A stretch of DNA of 12,166 bases from NCBI GenBank assembly GCA_031271065.1, contig JAISWP010000023.1:1-12166 (forward strand). Direction: 5' to 3'. The number at the start of each line of letters is the position of its first letter. The first letter of the stretch is position 1. The DNA comes from Synergistaceae bacterium (GTDB lineage Bacteria; Synergistota; Synergistia; Synergistales; Synergistaceae). The notes beneath the pieces were generated by a model. The model did no database searches. It was given only the letters and a program-made list of their open reading frames with translations, and was not told the origin of the DNA. The position numbers and the translations under genes are program-made. Of the stretch, positions 5,351 to 12,166 are shown in pieces.

Positions 5351-6340
5351 TTACAGCAGTTCGGCTATCTGAACGGCGTTCAGGGCAGCGCCCTTTCTCA
5401 AGTTGTCGGCCACCACCCACATGGCGAGCGCGTTGTCGAGGCCCATGTCCCGGCGTATCCGTCCGACGAACACCGGGTCTTTGCCCTCGCAGTAGCGGGG
5501 GCGCGGGTATATGGAGCTCGCCGGGTCGTCCTGCACCACCACGCCCGGAGCCTCGCTCAGTATAGCGCGGGCCTCGTCCGGGGTGACCTGGCTGTCGAAC
5601 CTGGCTATTATGGACTCGCCGTGCCCCTTGAACACCGGCACGCGGACCGTAGTGCAGCTCACTCTGAGGTCGGGCAGGTGCATTATCTTCCGGGATTCCC
5701 GCACCATCTTCCATTCCTCCTCGGTCATCCCGTCGCTGTCGAACGGGCCGATGTGCGGCAGGAGGTCGAACGCGATCGGATGAGGGTACACCATCTGCGG
5801 CGACGGCTCGCGTCCGTCGAGGATGGACCGGCTTCCCGATTCCAGCGCGAGAATCGCTTCTCTCCCGGTGCCGGATACGGACTGATACGTGGAGTAGGCA
5901 ATATAATTGAGGCCGAATTTTTTGTGCAGCGGATATAACGCCACGACAGCCTGTATAGTAGAGCAGTTCGGGTTGGCGATTATCCCCTTGTGGGACTTGA
6001 TGTCCTGCGGGTTCACCTCCGGGACCACCAGAGGCACCTCCGGGTCCATCCTCCACGCCGCGCTGTTGTCTATCACCACCGCTCCCGCCGCCGCGGCCGC
6101 CGGGGCCCAGCGGCGCGACGCGCTGCTTCCCGCGGAGAATAGCGCCACGTCGATGCCCTTGAAAAAATCGTCGCCCGCCGCGTACACTTTGTGGCTCGCG
6201 CCGCCGAATTCGATCGTCTTGCCCGCCGACCTCTCGGACGCCAGCAAAACCAGCTCCGTCACGGGGAAATTCCTCTGTTCCAGGACCTTGAGCATCTCCC
6301 GTCCCACAAGACCGGTGGCTCCAAGCACCGCCGTTTTCAT
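5351..6340 (-). CDS. asd: Aspartate-semialdehyde dehydrogenase
   Basis: A 329-aa NADPH-dependent enzyme that reduces L-aspartyl-4-phosphate to L-aspartate 4-semialdehyde, the branch point for lysine/diaminopimelate, threonine and methionine. The Rossmann loop GATGLVG is at 7-13. The catalytic cysteine is C126 in NPNCSTIQ, followed by YQSVSGTG (152-159). Substrate-binding R233 and catalytic H240 lie in TVRVPVFKGHGES (231-243). All key residues of the family are present. ATG at 6340 directly abuts the lysC stop codon (6343-6341) with no gap, and the ribosome binding site AGGAGG lies inside the end of lysC, indicating translational coupling. It is the last gene of the operon and is followed by a terminator. 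Confidence 0.97.
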   Translation of the reverse strand: MKTAVLGATGLVGREMLKVLEQRNFPVTELVLLASERSAGKTIEFGGASHKVYAAGDDFFKGIDVALFSAGSSASRRWAPAAAAAGAVVIDNSAAWRMDPEVPLVVPEVNPQDIKSHKGIIANPNCSTIQAVVALYPLHKKFGLNYIAYSTYQSVSGTGREAILALESGSRSILDGREPSPQMVYPHPIAFDLLPHIGPFDSDGMTEEEWKMVRESRKIMHLPDLRVSCTTVRVPVFKGHGESIIARFDSQVTPDEARAILSEAPGVVVQDDPASSIYPRPRYCEGKDPVFVGRIRRDMGLDNALAMWVVADNLRKGAALNAVQIAELL

Positions 6341-7570
6341 TTAAACCGCCTCCTCCTCTATGAAATGTTCGTGCAGGGCGCGCACAGCGTCCTCCGTCCT
6401 GGCGTTAGCCACCACGCAGGTCACAGCGAGCGCGGTGGAAGCTATCATGTCTATATTTATCCCCTCTTTTGCCAGCACGGTGAACATGCGCGAGGGGATA
6501 TCCGGGTGGTTCGCTATTCCGGCTCCCACTATGGACACCCTCGCTATCTCCGTGTTGAAGGAAACTCCCTGGGCGTCCACGTCGCGGCTGAAACCGCGGC
6601 ACACGTCTATGGCCCCGTCCAGCAGTTCCTTGCGGACTAAAAACCCTATATCGTTCATGCCGCCTCTCATGTTGTTCTGAATGATCATCTCGGCCCCTAT
6701 GCCGCGGTCTGCGAGACTGGTGAAAAGCCGACCCGCCACGCCCGGCACGTCGGGCACTCCCATCATGACTATTTTAGCCACTTTGGTGTCGTGGACGACG
6801 CCCTTTATTATGAGTCCTTCGCTTACGGGAAGATCTTGTAACACCCAGGTCCCCTCCTCTTTGGTGAAACTGGACGCGACATACAGCGGCACCTCGTAGC
6901 GCGCCGCGACTTCAGCGCTGCGGGCCTGAAGCATCTTTGCCCCCAGCGACGAGAACTCCATGCACTCCTGATAGGACAGGCAGCTCAGTTTGATCGGGGC
7001 CCGCACCACTTTGGGGTCCGCGGACATCACGCCGGGCACGTCCTTCAGAATATGACACTCGCCTCCCAGCGCCGCGGCGAGCGCCACTGCTGACAAGTCC
7101 GAGCCGCCTCTGCCGAGGGTTATCACGTCTCCGTCGTCCGTTATCGCCTGAAAGCCCGCGACCACCGCCACGAGACCGTCCTCCATCGCTGTCCGGACGG
7201 CCTTCGGCGCGACGCGGTATATCCGTCCCTCCGTCGGGAATCCGTTTGCGTAAAATCCCGCCTGAGCCGCCGTGAACGACTGGGCCGGTATTCCCTCGCG
7301 TTTCAGGGCGAGCGCCAGAAGGGCGATGCTCTGCTGCTCTCCGGTGGCGAGCAGCTGGTCTATCTCCCTGCCGCGCGTCTCGTCCGTGATGTCTCCGGCA
7401 AGCGCCAGCAGGTCGTTCGTCGTATTGCCCATCGCCGATACGATGCAGGCCGCCCGGTATCCGCGCTCCAGATAGCATTTTATTATCGCGGTGACCTCTC
7501 TCATCCTGTCGGAGTCGGCTACGGAGCTGCCGCCGAACTTGAGGACCGCCGTTTTCGCCTCACCGCTCAC
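6341..7570 (-). CDS. lysC: Aspartokinase with two C-terminal ACT domains
   Basis: A 409-aa monofunctional aspartokinase that phosphorylates L-aspartate, the first step of the aspartate pathway. The N-terminal kinase domain has KFGGSSVAD (11-19), VSAMGNTTNDL (44-54), ATGEQQS (75-81), ITLGRGGSD (150-158) and SSLGAKMLQARS (207-218). Two ACT regulatory regions follow at about 264-330 and 343-405. The start is GTG at 7570, overlapping the thrB stop codon by 4 bp (GTGA), with GGAGG about 8 nt upstream inside thrB. The second ACT domain reads NIDMIASTALAV (372-383), where many lysine-sensitive enzymes have an ISTSEIK-like motif. Its position in a threonine operon suggests threonine rather than lysine may be the effector, but that is an inference. 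The enzyme has no fused homoserine dehydrogenase. Confidence 0.96.
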   Translation of the reverse strand: MSGEAKTAVLKFGGSSVADSDRMREVTAIIKCYLERGYRAACIVSAMGNTTNDLLALAGDITDETRGREIDQLLATGEQQSIALLALALKREGIPAQSFTAAQAGFYANGFPTEGRIYRVAPKAVRTAMEDGLVAVVAGFQAITDDGDVITLGRGGSDLSAVALAAALGGECHILKDVPGVMSADPKVVRAPIKLSCLSYQECMEFSSLGAKMLQARSAEVAARYEVPLYVASSFTKEEGTWVLQDLPVSEGLIIKGVVHDTKVAKIVMMGVPDVPGVAGRLFTSLADRGIGAEMIIQNNMRGGMNDIGFLVRKELLDGAIDVCRGFSRDVDAQGVSFNTEIARVSIVGAGIANHPDIPSRMFTVLAKEGINIDMIASTALAVTCVVANARTEDAVRALHEHFIEEEAV

Positions 7571-8499
7571 AGAAGCGCCTCCACCCTGGCTCCGCCCACG
7601 TTGCCTTCGAGGACGAAAAACAGCGAGTCCACTCCGTGCTCAGTGAAGGTGCGGCACATCGTCTCCGCGAGTTTGCGCGGCTTGCCCCGGGAGAGGGCGA
7701 TGACGCTGGGGCCTGACCCGCTTATCGCGACTCCCAGGCACCCGGGTATGTCCCTCACCCTGTCCATTATGACTCCGCCCCCCGGAAAGAGCTTCGACCT
7801 GTACTGCTGATGCAGCCTGTCGTCCATGCCCCAGGAGAGCATATCCCACTGCCCGGTGGCCCAGGCGGCCGCCGTCAGCGCGGCTCTCCCGAGATTGAAC
7901 ACCGCGTCGTCGAAGTTGACCACGTCCGGGAGAGATTTTCTGGCGTCGGCGGTGTCCACTTTCACGTCCGGGACCGCCACCACGACGTACATGTCTCTAG
8001 GAAGGGATGGGAGGCGCACATATCTCAGATCGCTGCCGTCCCAGCACCCCACGGTCATTCCGCCCAGGCAGCAGGGGGCCACGTTGTCCGGGTGTCCCTC
8101 CAGCCTGGTCATGGTGCGCAGCAGTTCCTGCTCCGACGCGCCGGCCCTGTTCAGCGCGTTCGCCGTGAGCACGCCGGTCACCACTGCCGTAGCGGAGCTT
8201 CCTAGTCCTCGGCTCAGGGGTATGACGTTGTTCGAGTGCATCTCGAAGCCGTGGGGGTTTTCCACCCCCCAAGCCTCGCAGGCGCTCAGGTAGCTCTTTA
8301 TTATGAGGTTTTTTCCCGGGTCCGCGAGCTCCCTCGCGCCCTCTCCGGTGACTTCCGGAATGAATTCCCCCGGCGGGAGAAGCCGCCGGACGGTCATCAC
8401 GTTGTACAGTGACAAAGCCATGCCCAGCGTGTCAAAACCCGCGCCCAGGTTGGCGCTCGTCGCCGGGGCCCTCACCTTCAGTATCGCGTTTTCGGGCAT
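7567..8499 (-). CDS. thrB: Homoserine kinase
   Basis: A 310-aa GHMP-superfamily kinase that phosphorylates L-homoserine to O-phospho-L-homoserine, the substrate of the neighbouring threonine synthase. Motif 1 is PATSANLGAGFD (12-23). The ATP-binding glycine-rich loop is PLSRGLGSSATA (94-105). EGHPDNVAP (134-142) and the C-terminal motif 3, ISGSGPS (259-265), are intact. Length is normal for the family. ATG at 8499 overlaps the thrC stop codon by one base (TGATG), with GGAGG about 10 nt upstream. The 3' end overlaps lysC by 4 bp, so all genes here are probably translationally coupled. Confidence 0.97.
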   Translation of the reverse strand: MPENAILKVRAPATSANLGAGFDTLGMALSLYNVMTVRRLLPPGEFIPEVTGEGARELADPGKNLIIKSYLSACEAWGVENPHGFEMHSNNVIPLSRGLGSSATAVVTGVLTANALNRAGASEQELLRTMTRLEGHPDNVAPCCLGGMTVGCWDGSDLRYVRLPSLPRDMYVVVAVPDVKVDTADARKSLPDVVNFDDAVFNLGRAALTAAAWATGQWDMLSWGMDDRLHQQYRSKLFPGGGVIMDRVRDIPGCLGVAISGSGPSVIALSRGKPRKLAETMCRTFTEHGVDSLFFVLEGNVGGARVEALL

Positions 8500-9536
8500 C
8501 AGGACATGGCCTCCATGAGTTCTTCCATGGACGAGCCGATCTCAGCGGGACGCCCTGCCTGCGACATGGCGGCGTCCGGGTCCTTCAAGCCGCTGCCCGT
8601 CAGTATGACGGCGACTGACGCGCCCTTCGGGAGTTTCCCGGCCCGGGAGAGTTTGACCAGTCCCGCGATCGTCGTGCAGGAAGCGGGTTCGGCGAATACG
8701 CCGGCGCGGCTTGCGAGCATTTTCTGGGCCGACAGTATTTCATCGTCGGTGACGGTCTCGAATTGTCCCCCCGATTCCGCCACCGCTTCGAGGGCGGTCT
8801 TGGCGCTCACCGGATTGCCGATGCGGATTGCCGTCGCGACGGTCTCCGGGTTCGGGCACGGACGCCCCGTGGCCAGCGGAGCCGCCCCCTCGGCCTGTAT
8901 GCCTATCATCTTGGGCAGGGACGATATCCTGCCCCAGGATTTGAAATCTTTGTAGCCGGCCCAGTACGCGCTGATGTTTCCGGCGTTTCCCACCGGTATG
9001 ACGTGCAGGTCGGGCGCGCGGCCCAGCGACTCGCATATCTCCCACGCCCCGGTTTTCTGGGATATTATCCTGTAGGGATTGACGGAGTTGACCATCGCGA
9101 GCCCTCGGGCGGCGGAAGCCTCCCGGGCCATTTCGAGGGCCCTGTCGAAGCTGCCGTCCACCGAGATGACCTTCGCCCCGTAGATCAGCGCCTGAGCCAG
9201 CTTGCCCAGCGCCACCTTGCCGGACGGCAGCAGGACGTAGCAGGGGACGCCCACGTGAGCGGCGTAGGCCGCTGCCGACGCCGACGTGTTTCCCGTGGAT
9301 GCGCACACGAGGGCCCGCGCCCCGTCCTCCAGCGCTTTGGCCACGGCCAGCACCATCCCTCTGTCCTTGAAAGACCCCGAGGGGTTGCAGCCCTCCAGTT
9401 TGGCCCACAGCTCCACTCCGAGCTCTTCCCCTATCCTGCCGAGCCGCACCAGCGGGGTGCTGCCCTCTTCGAGGTTCACGCAAGGTGTATGTTCCGATAT
9501 GGGCAGATATTTTCCGAAACGCCCCAAGACTCCCAT
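8499..9536 (-). CDS. thrC: Threonine synthase
   Basis: A 345-aa PLP-dependent enzyme that converts O-phosphohomoserine to L-threonine, of the short (about 350 aa, Bacillus-like) class. The N-terminus has LPISEHTPCVNLEEGSTPLV (11-30). The PLP-binding lysine is K57 in NPSGSFKDRG (51-60). CASTGNTSASAAAYAA (78-93) and the phosphate-binding loop PVGNAGN (181-187) are present, and ILTGSGLKD (311-319) holds the residue facing the PLP ring nitrogen. ATG at 9536 is preferred because GGGAGGG (9548-9542) precedes it at 5 nt and the protein then begins as in homologues. An upstream TTG at 9584 would add 16 residues, but lies at or before the predicted transcription start. It is the first gene of the operon. 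Confidence 0.96.
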   Translation of the reverse strand: MGVLGRFGKYLPISEHTPCVNLEEGSTPLVRLGRIGEELGVELWAKLEGCNPSGSFKDRGMVLAVAKALEDGARALVCASTGNTSASAAAYAAHVGVPCYVLLPSGKVALGKLAQALIYGAKVISVDGSFDRALEMAREASAARGLAMVNSVNPYRIISQKTGAWEICESLGRAPDLHVIPVGNAGNISAYWAGYKDFKSWGRISSLPKMIGIQAEGAAPLATGRPCPNPETVATAIRIGNPVSAKTALEAVAESGGQFETVTDDEILSAQKMLASRAGVFAEPASCTTIAGLVKLSRAGKLPKGASVAVILTGSGLKDPDAAMSQAGRPAEIGSSMEELMEAMS

Positions 9537-9541
9537 AAGTT

Positions 9542-9548
9542 CCCTCCC
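9542..9548 (-). promoter_or_regulatory. thrC ribosome binding site, deciding the start
   Basis: GGGAGGG (9548-9542 on the minus strand) is 5 nt from ATG at 9536. It fixes thrC's start there rather than at the in-frame TTG at 9584, which has no purine-rich sequence at a suitable distance. Confidence 0.8.
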
Positions 9549-9585
9549 GTCCGCTCGCGTCGCGCGCAATATATCCAGACGCAAT

Positions 9586-9616
9586 ATTCTAATACAATCT
9601 GCGGAAGAAATGTCAA
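9586..9616 (-). promoter_or_regulatory. Promoter of the threonine operon
   Basis: TTGACA (9616-9611) and TAGAAT (9591-9586) are separated by 19 bp, somewhat longer than the optimum. Predicted start near 9579 leaves a leader of about 43 nt. That is too short for a classical threonine leader-peptide attenuator, and none is seen. Regulation could be by a repressor or by feedback on the enzymes. Confidence 0.6.
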
Positions 9617-9675
9617 GTCACGCCGATGTTCCGAAATTTTTTACGGATATGCGCGCGCCGGATAAAATATTTTTT

Positions 9676-9684
9676 TGCTATAAT
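9676..9684 (+). promoter_or_regulatory. Extended -10 promoter of the phosphodiester glycosidase gene
   Basis: TGCTATAAT is a perfect extended -10 element, and no recognisable -35 lies 16-18 bp upstream, as extended -10 promoters tolerate. Transcription would start near 9691, 33 nt before the ATG. A short GCGCG/CGCGC stem (9692-9707) would lie at the very 5' end of the RNA, ahead of GAGGAG (9713-9718). Confidence 0.65.
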
Positions 9685-9723
9685 CATGTTCGCGCGCACA
9701 TACGCGCAATGTGAGGAGCATAT

Positions 9724-11436
9724 ATGAAGGAACGTAAATTTTTTCCGCGCGGCGGCGCGGTCCGGTTTTTCGCCTCGCTCGTCATTGCCTCGCTCGTCCT
9801 TCTCGCGGGCCCGTCGGTCTCGAGTGCGGTAACGAGGGGGGAATTCGCGGCGGACCTTTTCAGGGAACTCGGCTACGAGATGTCGCGCGAGCCCCTCTAC
9901 CCCCCGGACGTTCCCCCCGGGCACGCCTTTTCCCGCCAGATAGGCTCTGCGGTCAGGTACGGGCTTCTGCCCAGGGAAGATTTCGCGCCGGACTCCTCCG
10001 CCGACAGGCACAATGGCGTCCGCCTCGCCCTGTTCATGATGGGGTGGGGCTTTGAGGCGTCGCTCTACGAATCCTTCGAGTCCCTGCCGGATCTTTTCGG
10101 TTCAGGGGACAGTCTGTTCTTCCTGGCGGCCGAGATGAACCCTCCCGCTCCGCCGGAGATTCTCATCGACGGGGCGACGCCTCTCTCCGAATCCGCCGCC
10201 GCTTCGCTCCTTGCCTGGGTGCGGAGCTGCAAAAAATCGGTCTCCTGGAACAGGGTCATGTCCTACGCCGGGACCGACCTGATCATCTACCGCCAGGGCG
10301 TCGCCCGTCCGGGGACGCCGAACGAGCCGGGGCCGGAAAACCCGGTGGGCTCGCCGCGCAACGAACCCCTTTATATATCGGCCATAGCGGCGCGTCTGGA
10401 CGAGGTCGACGCCCGCATAGCCTTCGCCGCTCCGCTTGGGCTGGAACGGGCCGCGCTTTCGGAATTTCACCGCGCTTACGATCCTATAGGGGCCGTCAAC
10501 GGAGGCTTTTTCTCAAACTCCCGCCCGATCGGTTCGATGCTGACGGACGGAGTGCCGGCGGGAAAGCCGCTCGAATCCCGCTCCGCTCTGGGGTGGAGCA
10601 ACAGCAGCGGAATCGTGGCGTTCGGGCCGGGGTTCGCAAGAATCGGCGTGAGAACTCAGAGCGGCTTCGTCCTGTTCGATCGTTACAACGTGGCTCCCCA
10701 GGCCGGAGAGGCGTCCTTTTACACCGCGGGCATGATGCCCGCCGCGGCGGGCGCGGCCCTGGACGCGCTGGAACTTGCCGTAAAAGACGGCATAGTGACG
10801 GAGCGCAGGGAGGGGTCCTGGGGCAGCCATTTCCTGCCGCCCGGGGCGTCTATGATAGTCGCCAGGGGCGCCGCGCGTGAAGCGCTCGAACACTTCGCGC
10901 CGGGCGACTCGATAGAGATAGCGTCGTACTGGGATACCCCGTCCTTCGCCGGCTGCACCGACGTCCTCCAGGCCGGCCCCATGCTGACGGCGGGGGGGAG
11001 TATGGTGAGAGACAATGAGACCTTCAAGGAGGACGTGACCGAAAAACGGCATCCGCGCACCATAGTGGGCACGGACGGGGAGCGCCTCATCTGGGCCGTG
11101 ATCGACGGGAGAAGTTCCATCCGGAGCAGGGGGACCACGATGGACGAGACGAGATGGGTGGCCCATGCCCTGGGGCTCTCCTCCGCGCTGAACCTGGACG
11201 GCGGGGGGTCCTCCGAACTCATCTGGAGGGGCATAGTGACCAATGTGCCGTCGGACGGCAAAGAGCGTCCCCTCCCTTACGCCGTTTTGATGATGCCCAA
11301 AGGGGCGGCTCTGGTGCGGAAAGATTCCGGGTTCGACTACCGGTATCCGGCCTACGCGCCGGCGGCGCCTGACCCGGAGTCCGGCGGGGACGGCGGCGCG
11401 CCCTTCATGGAGACCTATGACCCTTACGGCGGATAA
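9724..11436 (+). CDS. Secreted SLH-repeat protein with a phosphodiester glycosidase (NAGPA-type) domain
   Basis: A 570-aa exported protein. Residues 1-35 form a signal peptide (basic start, hydrophobic 13-30, likely cut after SSA). Residues 36 to about 170 resemble up to three degenerate SLH repeats: VTRGEFAADLFRELGY, then DVPPGHAFSRQIGSAVRYGLL, and later PLSESAAASLLAWV. A proline-rich linker (192-213) leads to a domain of the NAGPA family (PF09992), with NGGFFSN (259-265), AGPML (417-421), KRHPRTIVG (441-449), DGRSS (461-465), NLDGGGSSEL (490-499) and VTNVPSDGKERPLPYAVLM (505-523). Family members cleave phosphodiester-linked sugars; the substrate here is unknown. SLH repeats usually anchor proteins to the cell wall. 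ATG at 9724 has GAGGAG about 6 nt upstream. The enzyme probably acts on envelope polymers outside the inner membrane. Confidence 0.85.
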   Translation: MKERKFFPRGGAVRFFASLVIASLVLLAGPSVSSAVTRGEFAADLFRELGYEMSREPLYPPDVPPGHAFSRQIGSAVRYGLLPREDFAPDSSADRHNGVRLALFMMGWGFEASLYESFESLPDLFGSGDSLFFLAAEMNPPAPPEILIDGATPLSESAAASLLAWVRSCKKSVSWNRVMSYAGTDLIIYRQGVARPGTPNEPGPENPVGSPRNEPLYISAIAARLDEVDARIAFAAPLGLERAALSEFHRAYDPIGAVNGGFFSNSRPIGSMLTDGVPAGKPLESRSALGWSNSSGIVAFGPGFARIGVRTQSGFVLFDRYNVAPQAGEASFYTAGMMPAAAGAALDALELAVKDGIVTERREGSWGSHFLPPGASMIVARGAAREALEHFAPGDSIEIASYWDTPSFAGCTDVLQAGPMLTAGGSMVRDNETFKEDVTEKRHPRTIVGTDGERLIWAVIDGRSSIRSRGTTMDETRWVAHALGLSSALNLDGGGSSELIWRGIVTNVPSDGKERPLPYAVLMMPKGAALVRKDSGFDYRYPAYAPAAPDPESGGDGGAPFMETYDPYGG

Positions 11437-11438
11437 CT

Positions 11439-11458
11439 GGACGCCTCCGGCGGCGTCC
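11439..11458 (+). terminator. Hairpin after the glycosidase gene, no U-tract
   Basis: GGACGCC (11439-11445) pairs with GGCGTCC (11452-11458) around a 6-nt loop, starting 2 bp after the stop codon. No T-run follows, so it is either a weak terminator or an RNA 3'-end stabiliser. Confidence 0.35.
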
Positions 11459-11545
11459 CCTACGGAAATTTCACATGACGATCGGTTCCGCCAGCATCCA
11501 TTTTACCCGCTTTTCATATCCGCACTCCGCGCCGGCGATTGCTGA

Positions 11546-11573
11546 TTGAACGGCGGCTTTTTAGTGGTATAAT
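11546..11573 (+). promoter_or_regulatory. Promoter of the PAP2 phosphatase gene
   Basis: TTGAAC (11546-11551), 16-bp spacer and a perfect TATAAT (11568-11573), which is also preceded by TGG to make an extended -10. Predicted start is near 11580, about 43 nt before the ATG. It shows that the phosphatase is a separate transcription unit. Confidence 0.7.
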
Positions 11574-11622
11574 CTTAAAACTCGGTGAATACGAGTATTT
11601 TTGAAACTTCCGGGGTAGTCGA

Positions 11623-12144
11623 ATGAAAGGTTATTTCCAGAAAATTAAAAAGATAGATTCGTTCCTCCTGAATTGGATCGAGCTTCATACGCGCACCGCC
11701 TTGATGGACAGAGCGATGCTGTTTTTCACGAAGCTCGGGGACAAAGGGGCGATCTGGATAATTTACGCGGTCGTCTGCGCTTGCAGCGCGAAACTGCGCC
11801 AGGTGGGCATCAATCTCACCATGTGCGTGTCCGCCTGCGCGTTTTTCGGCAACTTCGCGATAAAACCCCTCTTTCGCAGACGGCGTCCCTGCAACGTGGA
11901 CAGCGCCAGGCCGATGCTTCTCTCCCGTCCTGAGGACTCGTCGTTTCCCTCGTGCCACACGATGACCTCATGCGCCGCCGCTGTGGTGACGGTCTGGCAG
12001 GCAGGAGGCTTTCTCGGCGCGACCTCCTTCGTATTCGCCTCGATGATATCGTTCTCCCGCGTATACCTCTACGTGCATTACCCCAGCGACGTGCTCGCCG
12101 GAATGGCGCTGGGCGTCGTGGCCGGAGGTATTTTCCTCTTTTAG
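11623..12144 (+). CDS. PAP2-superfamily membrane phosphatase
   Basis: A small 173-aa integral membrane protein with the complete three-part lipid-phosphatase signature. Motif 1 is K81-x6-R88-P89 (KPLFRRRRP). Motif 2 is P109-S-C-H112, where the usual glycine of PSGH is a cysteine. Motif 3 is S145-R146-x5-H152-x3-D156. Hydrophobic segments lie around 43-56, 62-80, 114-128, 130-144 and 157-173. Such enzymes remove phosphate from undecaprenyl pyrophosphate, phosphatidate or related lipids; motifs alone cannot tell which. Length is near that of short BcrC/PgpB-like members. ATG at 11623 has only a weak GGGG sequence upstream. No gene follows within the window. The 22 bases after the stop contain a GGGCCCCC run and T-tract that may begin a terminator. 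Confidence 0.9.
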   Translation: MKGYFQKIKKIDSFLLNWIELHTRTALMDRAMLFFTKLGDKGAIWIIYAVVCACSAKLRQVGINLTMCVSACAFFGNFAIKPLFRRRRPCNVDSARPMLLSRPEDSSFPSCHTMTSCAAAVVTVWQAGGFLGATSFVFASMISFSRVYLYVHYPSDVLAGMALGVVAGGIFLF

Positions 12145-12166
12145 GGTTTTAGGGCCCCCGAGTTTT

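Noticed and set aside
4944..6056. 370-codon minus-strand frame spanning the groEL end and asd
   Set aside because: It crosses two intrinsic terminators and overlaps asd in another frame. The stretch over 5090-5340 has no ribosome binding site and its product matches nothing.
9537..9584. TTG start adding 16 residues to thrC
   Set aside because: It has no ribosome binding site and falls at about the predicted transcription start, while ATG at 9536 has a strong one.
1..12166. CRISPR array, insertion sequence or prophage
   Set aside because: No regularly spaced repeats, transposase, integrase or terminal inverted repeats were seen. Composition is even, apart from promoter regions.

Overview
The window reads as an ordinary chromosomal segment of a GC-rich, probably diderm, anaerobic bacterium. 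The gene mix fits the phylum Synergistota: an orphan TAXI-type binding protein, GltS-type amino-acid transport, SLH-like repeats on an exported enzyme, and groESL under HrcA/CIRCE control. That placement is inferred from gene content only. No rRNA, tRNA, CRISPR array, insertion sequence, phage gene or integrase was seen.

Layout, left to right. (1) Positions 1-61, minus strand: the first 20 codons of a TetR/AcrR-type regulator running off the left edge. Its control region has a textbook sigma-70 promoter (TTGACA, 18 bp, TATAAT) with an AcrR-like palindrome in the spacer. (2) Positions 361-2624, minus strand: a two-gene transport operon, gltS-type sodium/glutamate symporter followed 11 bp later by a TAXI solute-binding protein. 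No TRAP membrane subunits are present. (3) Positions 2944-5089, plus strand: groES-groEL behind a perfect CIRCE operator, closed by a strong intrinsic terminator. (4) Positions 5157-5283, plus strand: a strong promoter followed about 65 bp later by a terminator-like hairpin with no credible ORF, a candidate small RNA of about 90 nt. (5) Positions 5315-9616, minus strand: a compact threonine operon thrC-thrB-lysC-asd with overlapping or abutting genes, its own promoter and an intrinsic terminator. (6) Positions 9676-11436, plus strand: a secreted protein with degenerate SLH-like repeats and a phosphodiester glycosidase (NAGPA-type) domain. (7) Positions 11546-12144, plus strand: a small membrane PAP2-type phosphatase with its own promoter.

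How the genes work together. The threonine operon supplies aspartokinase, aspartate-semialdehyde dehydrogenase, homoserine kinase and threonine synthase. Homoserine dehydrogenase is absent here and must be encoded elsewhere. The gltS-TAXI pair is the most unusual arrangement: a binding protein normally dedicated to TRAP transporters is co-transcribed with a transporter of a different family. GroESL is a standard stress-controlled chaperonin. The last two genes probably act on the envelope but seem to be independent transcription units.

The best leads are the TAXI-GltS pairing, the AcrR-like operator-promoter at the left edge, and the small transcript between groEL and asd. Statements about families come from memory of their motifs; no database search was possible.
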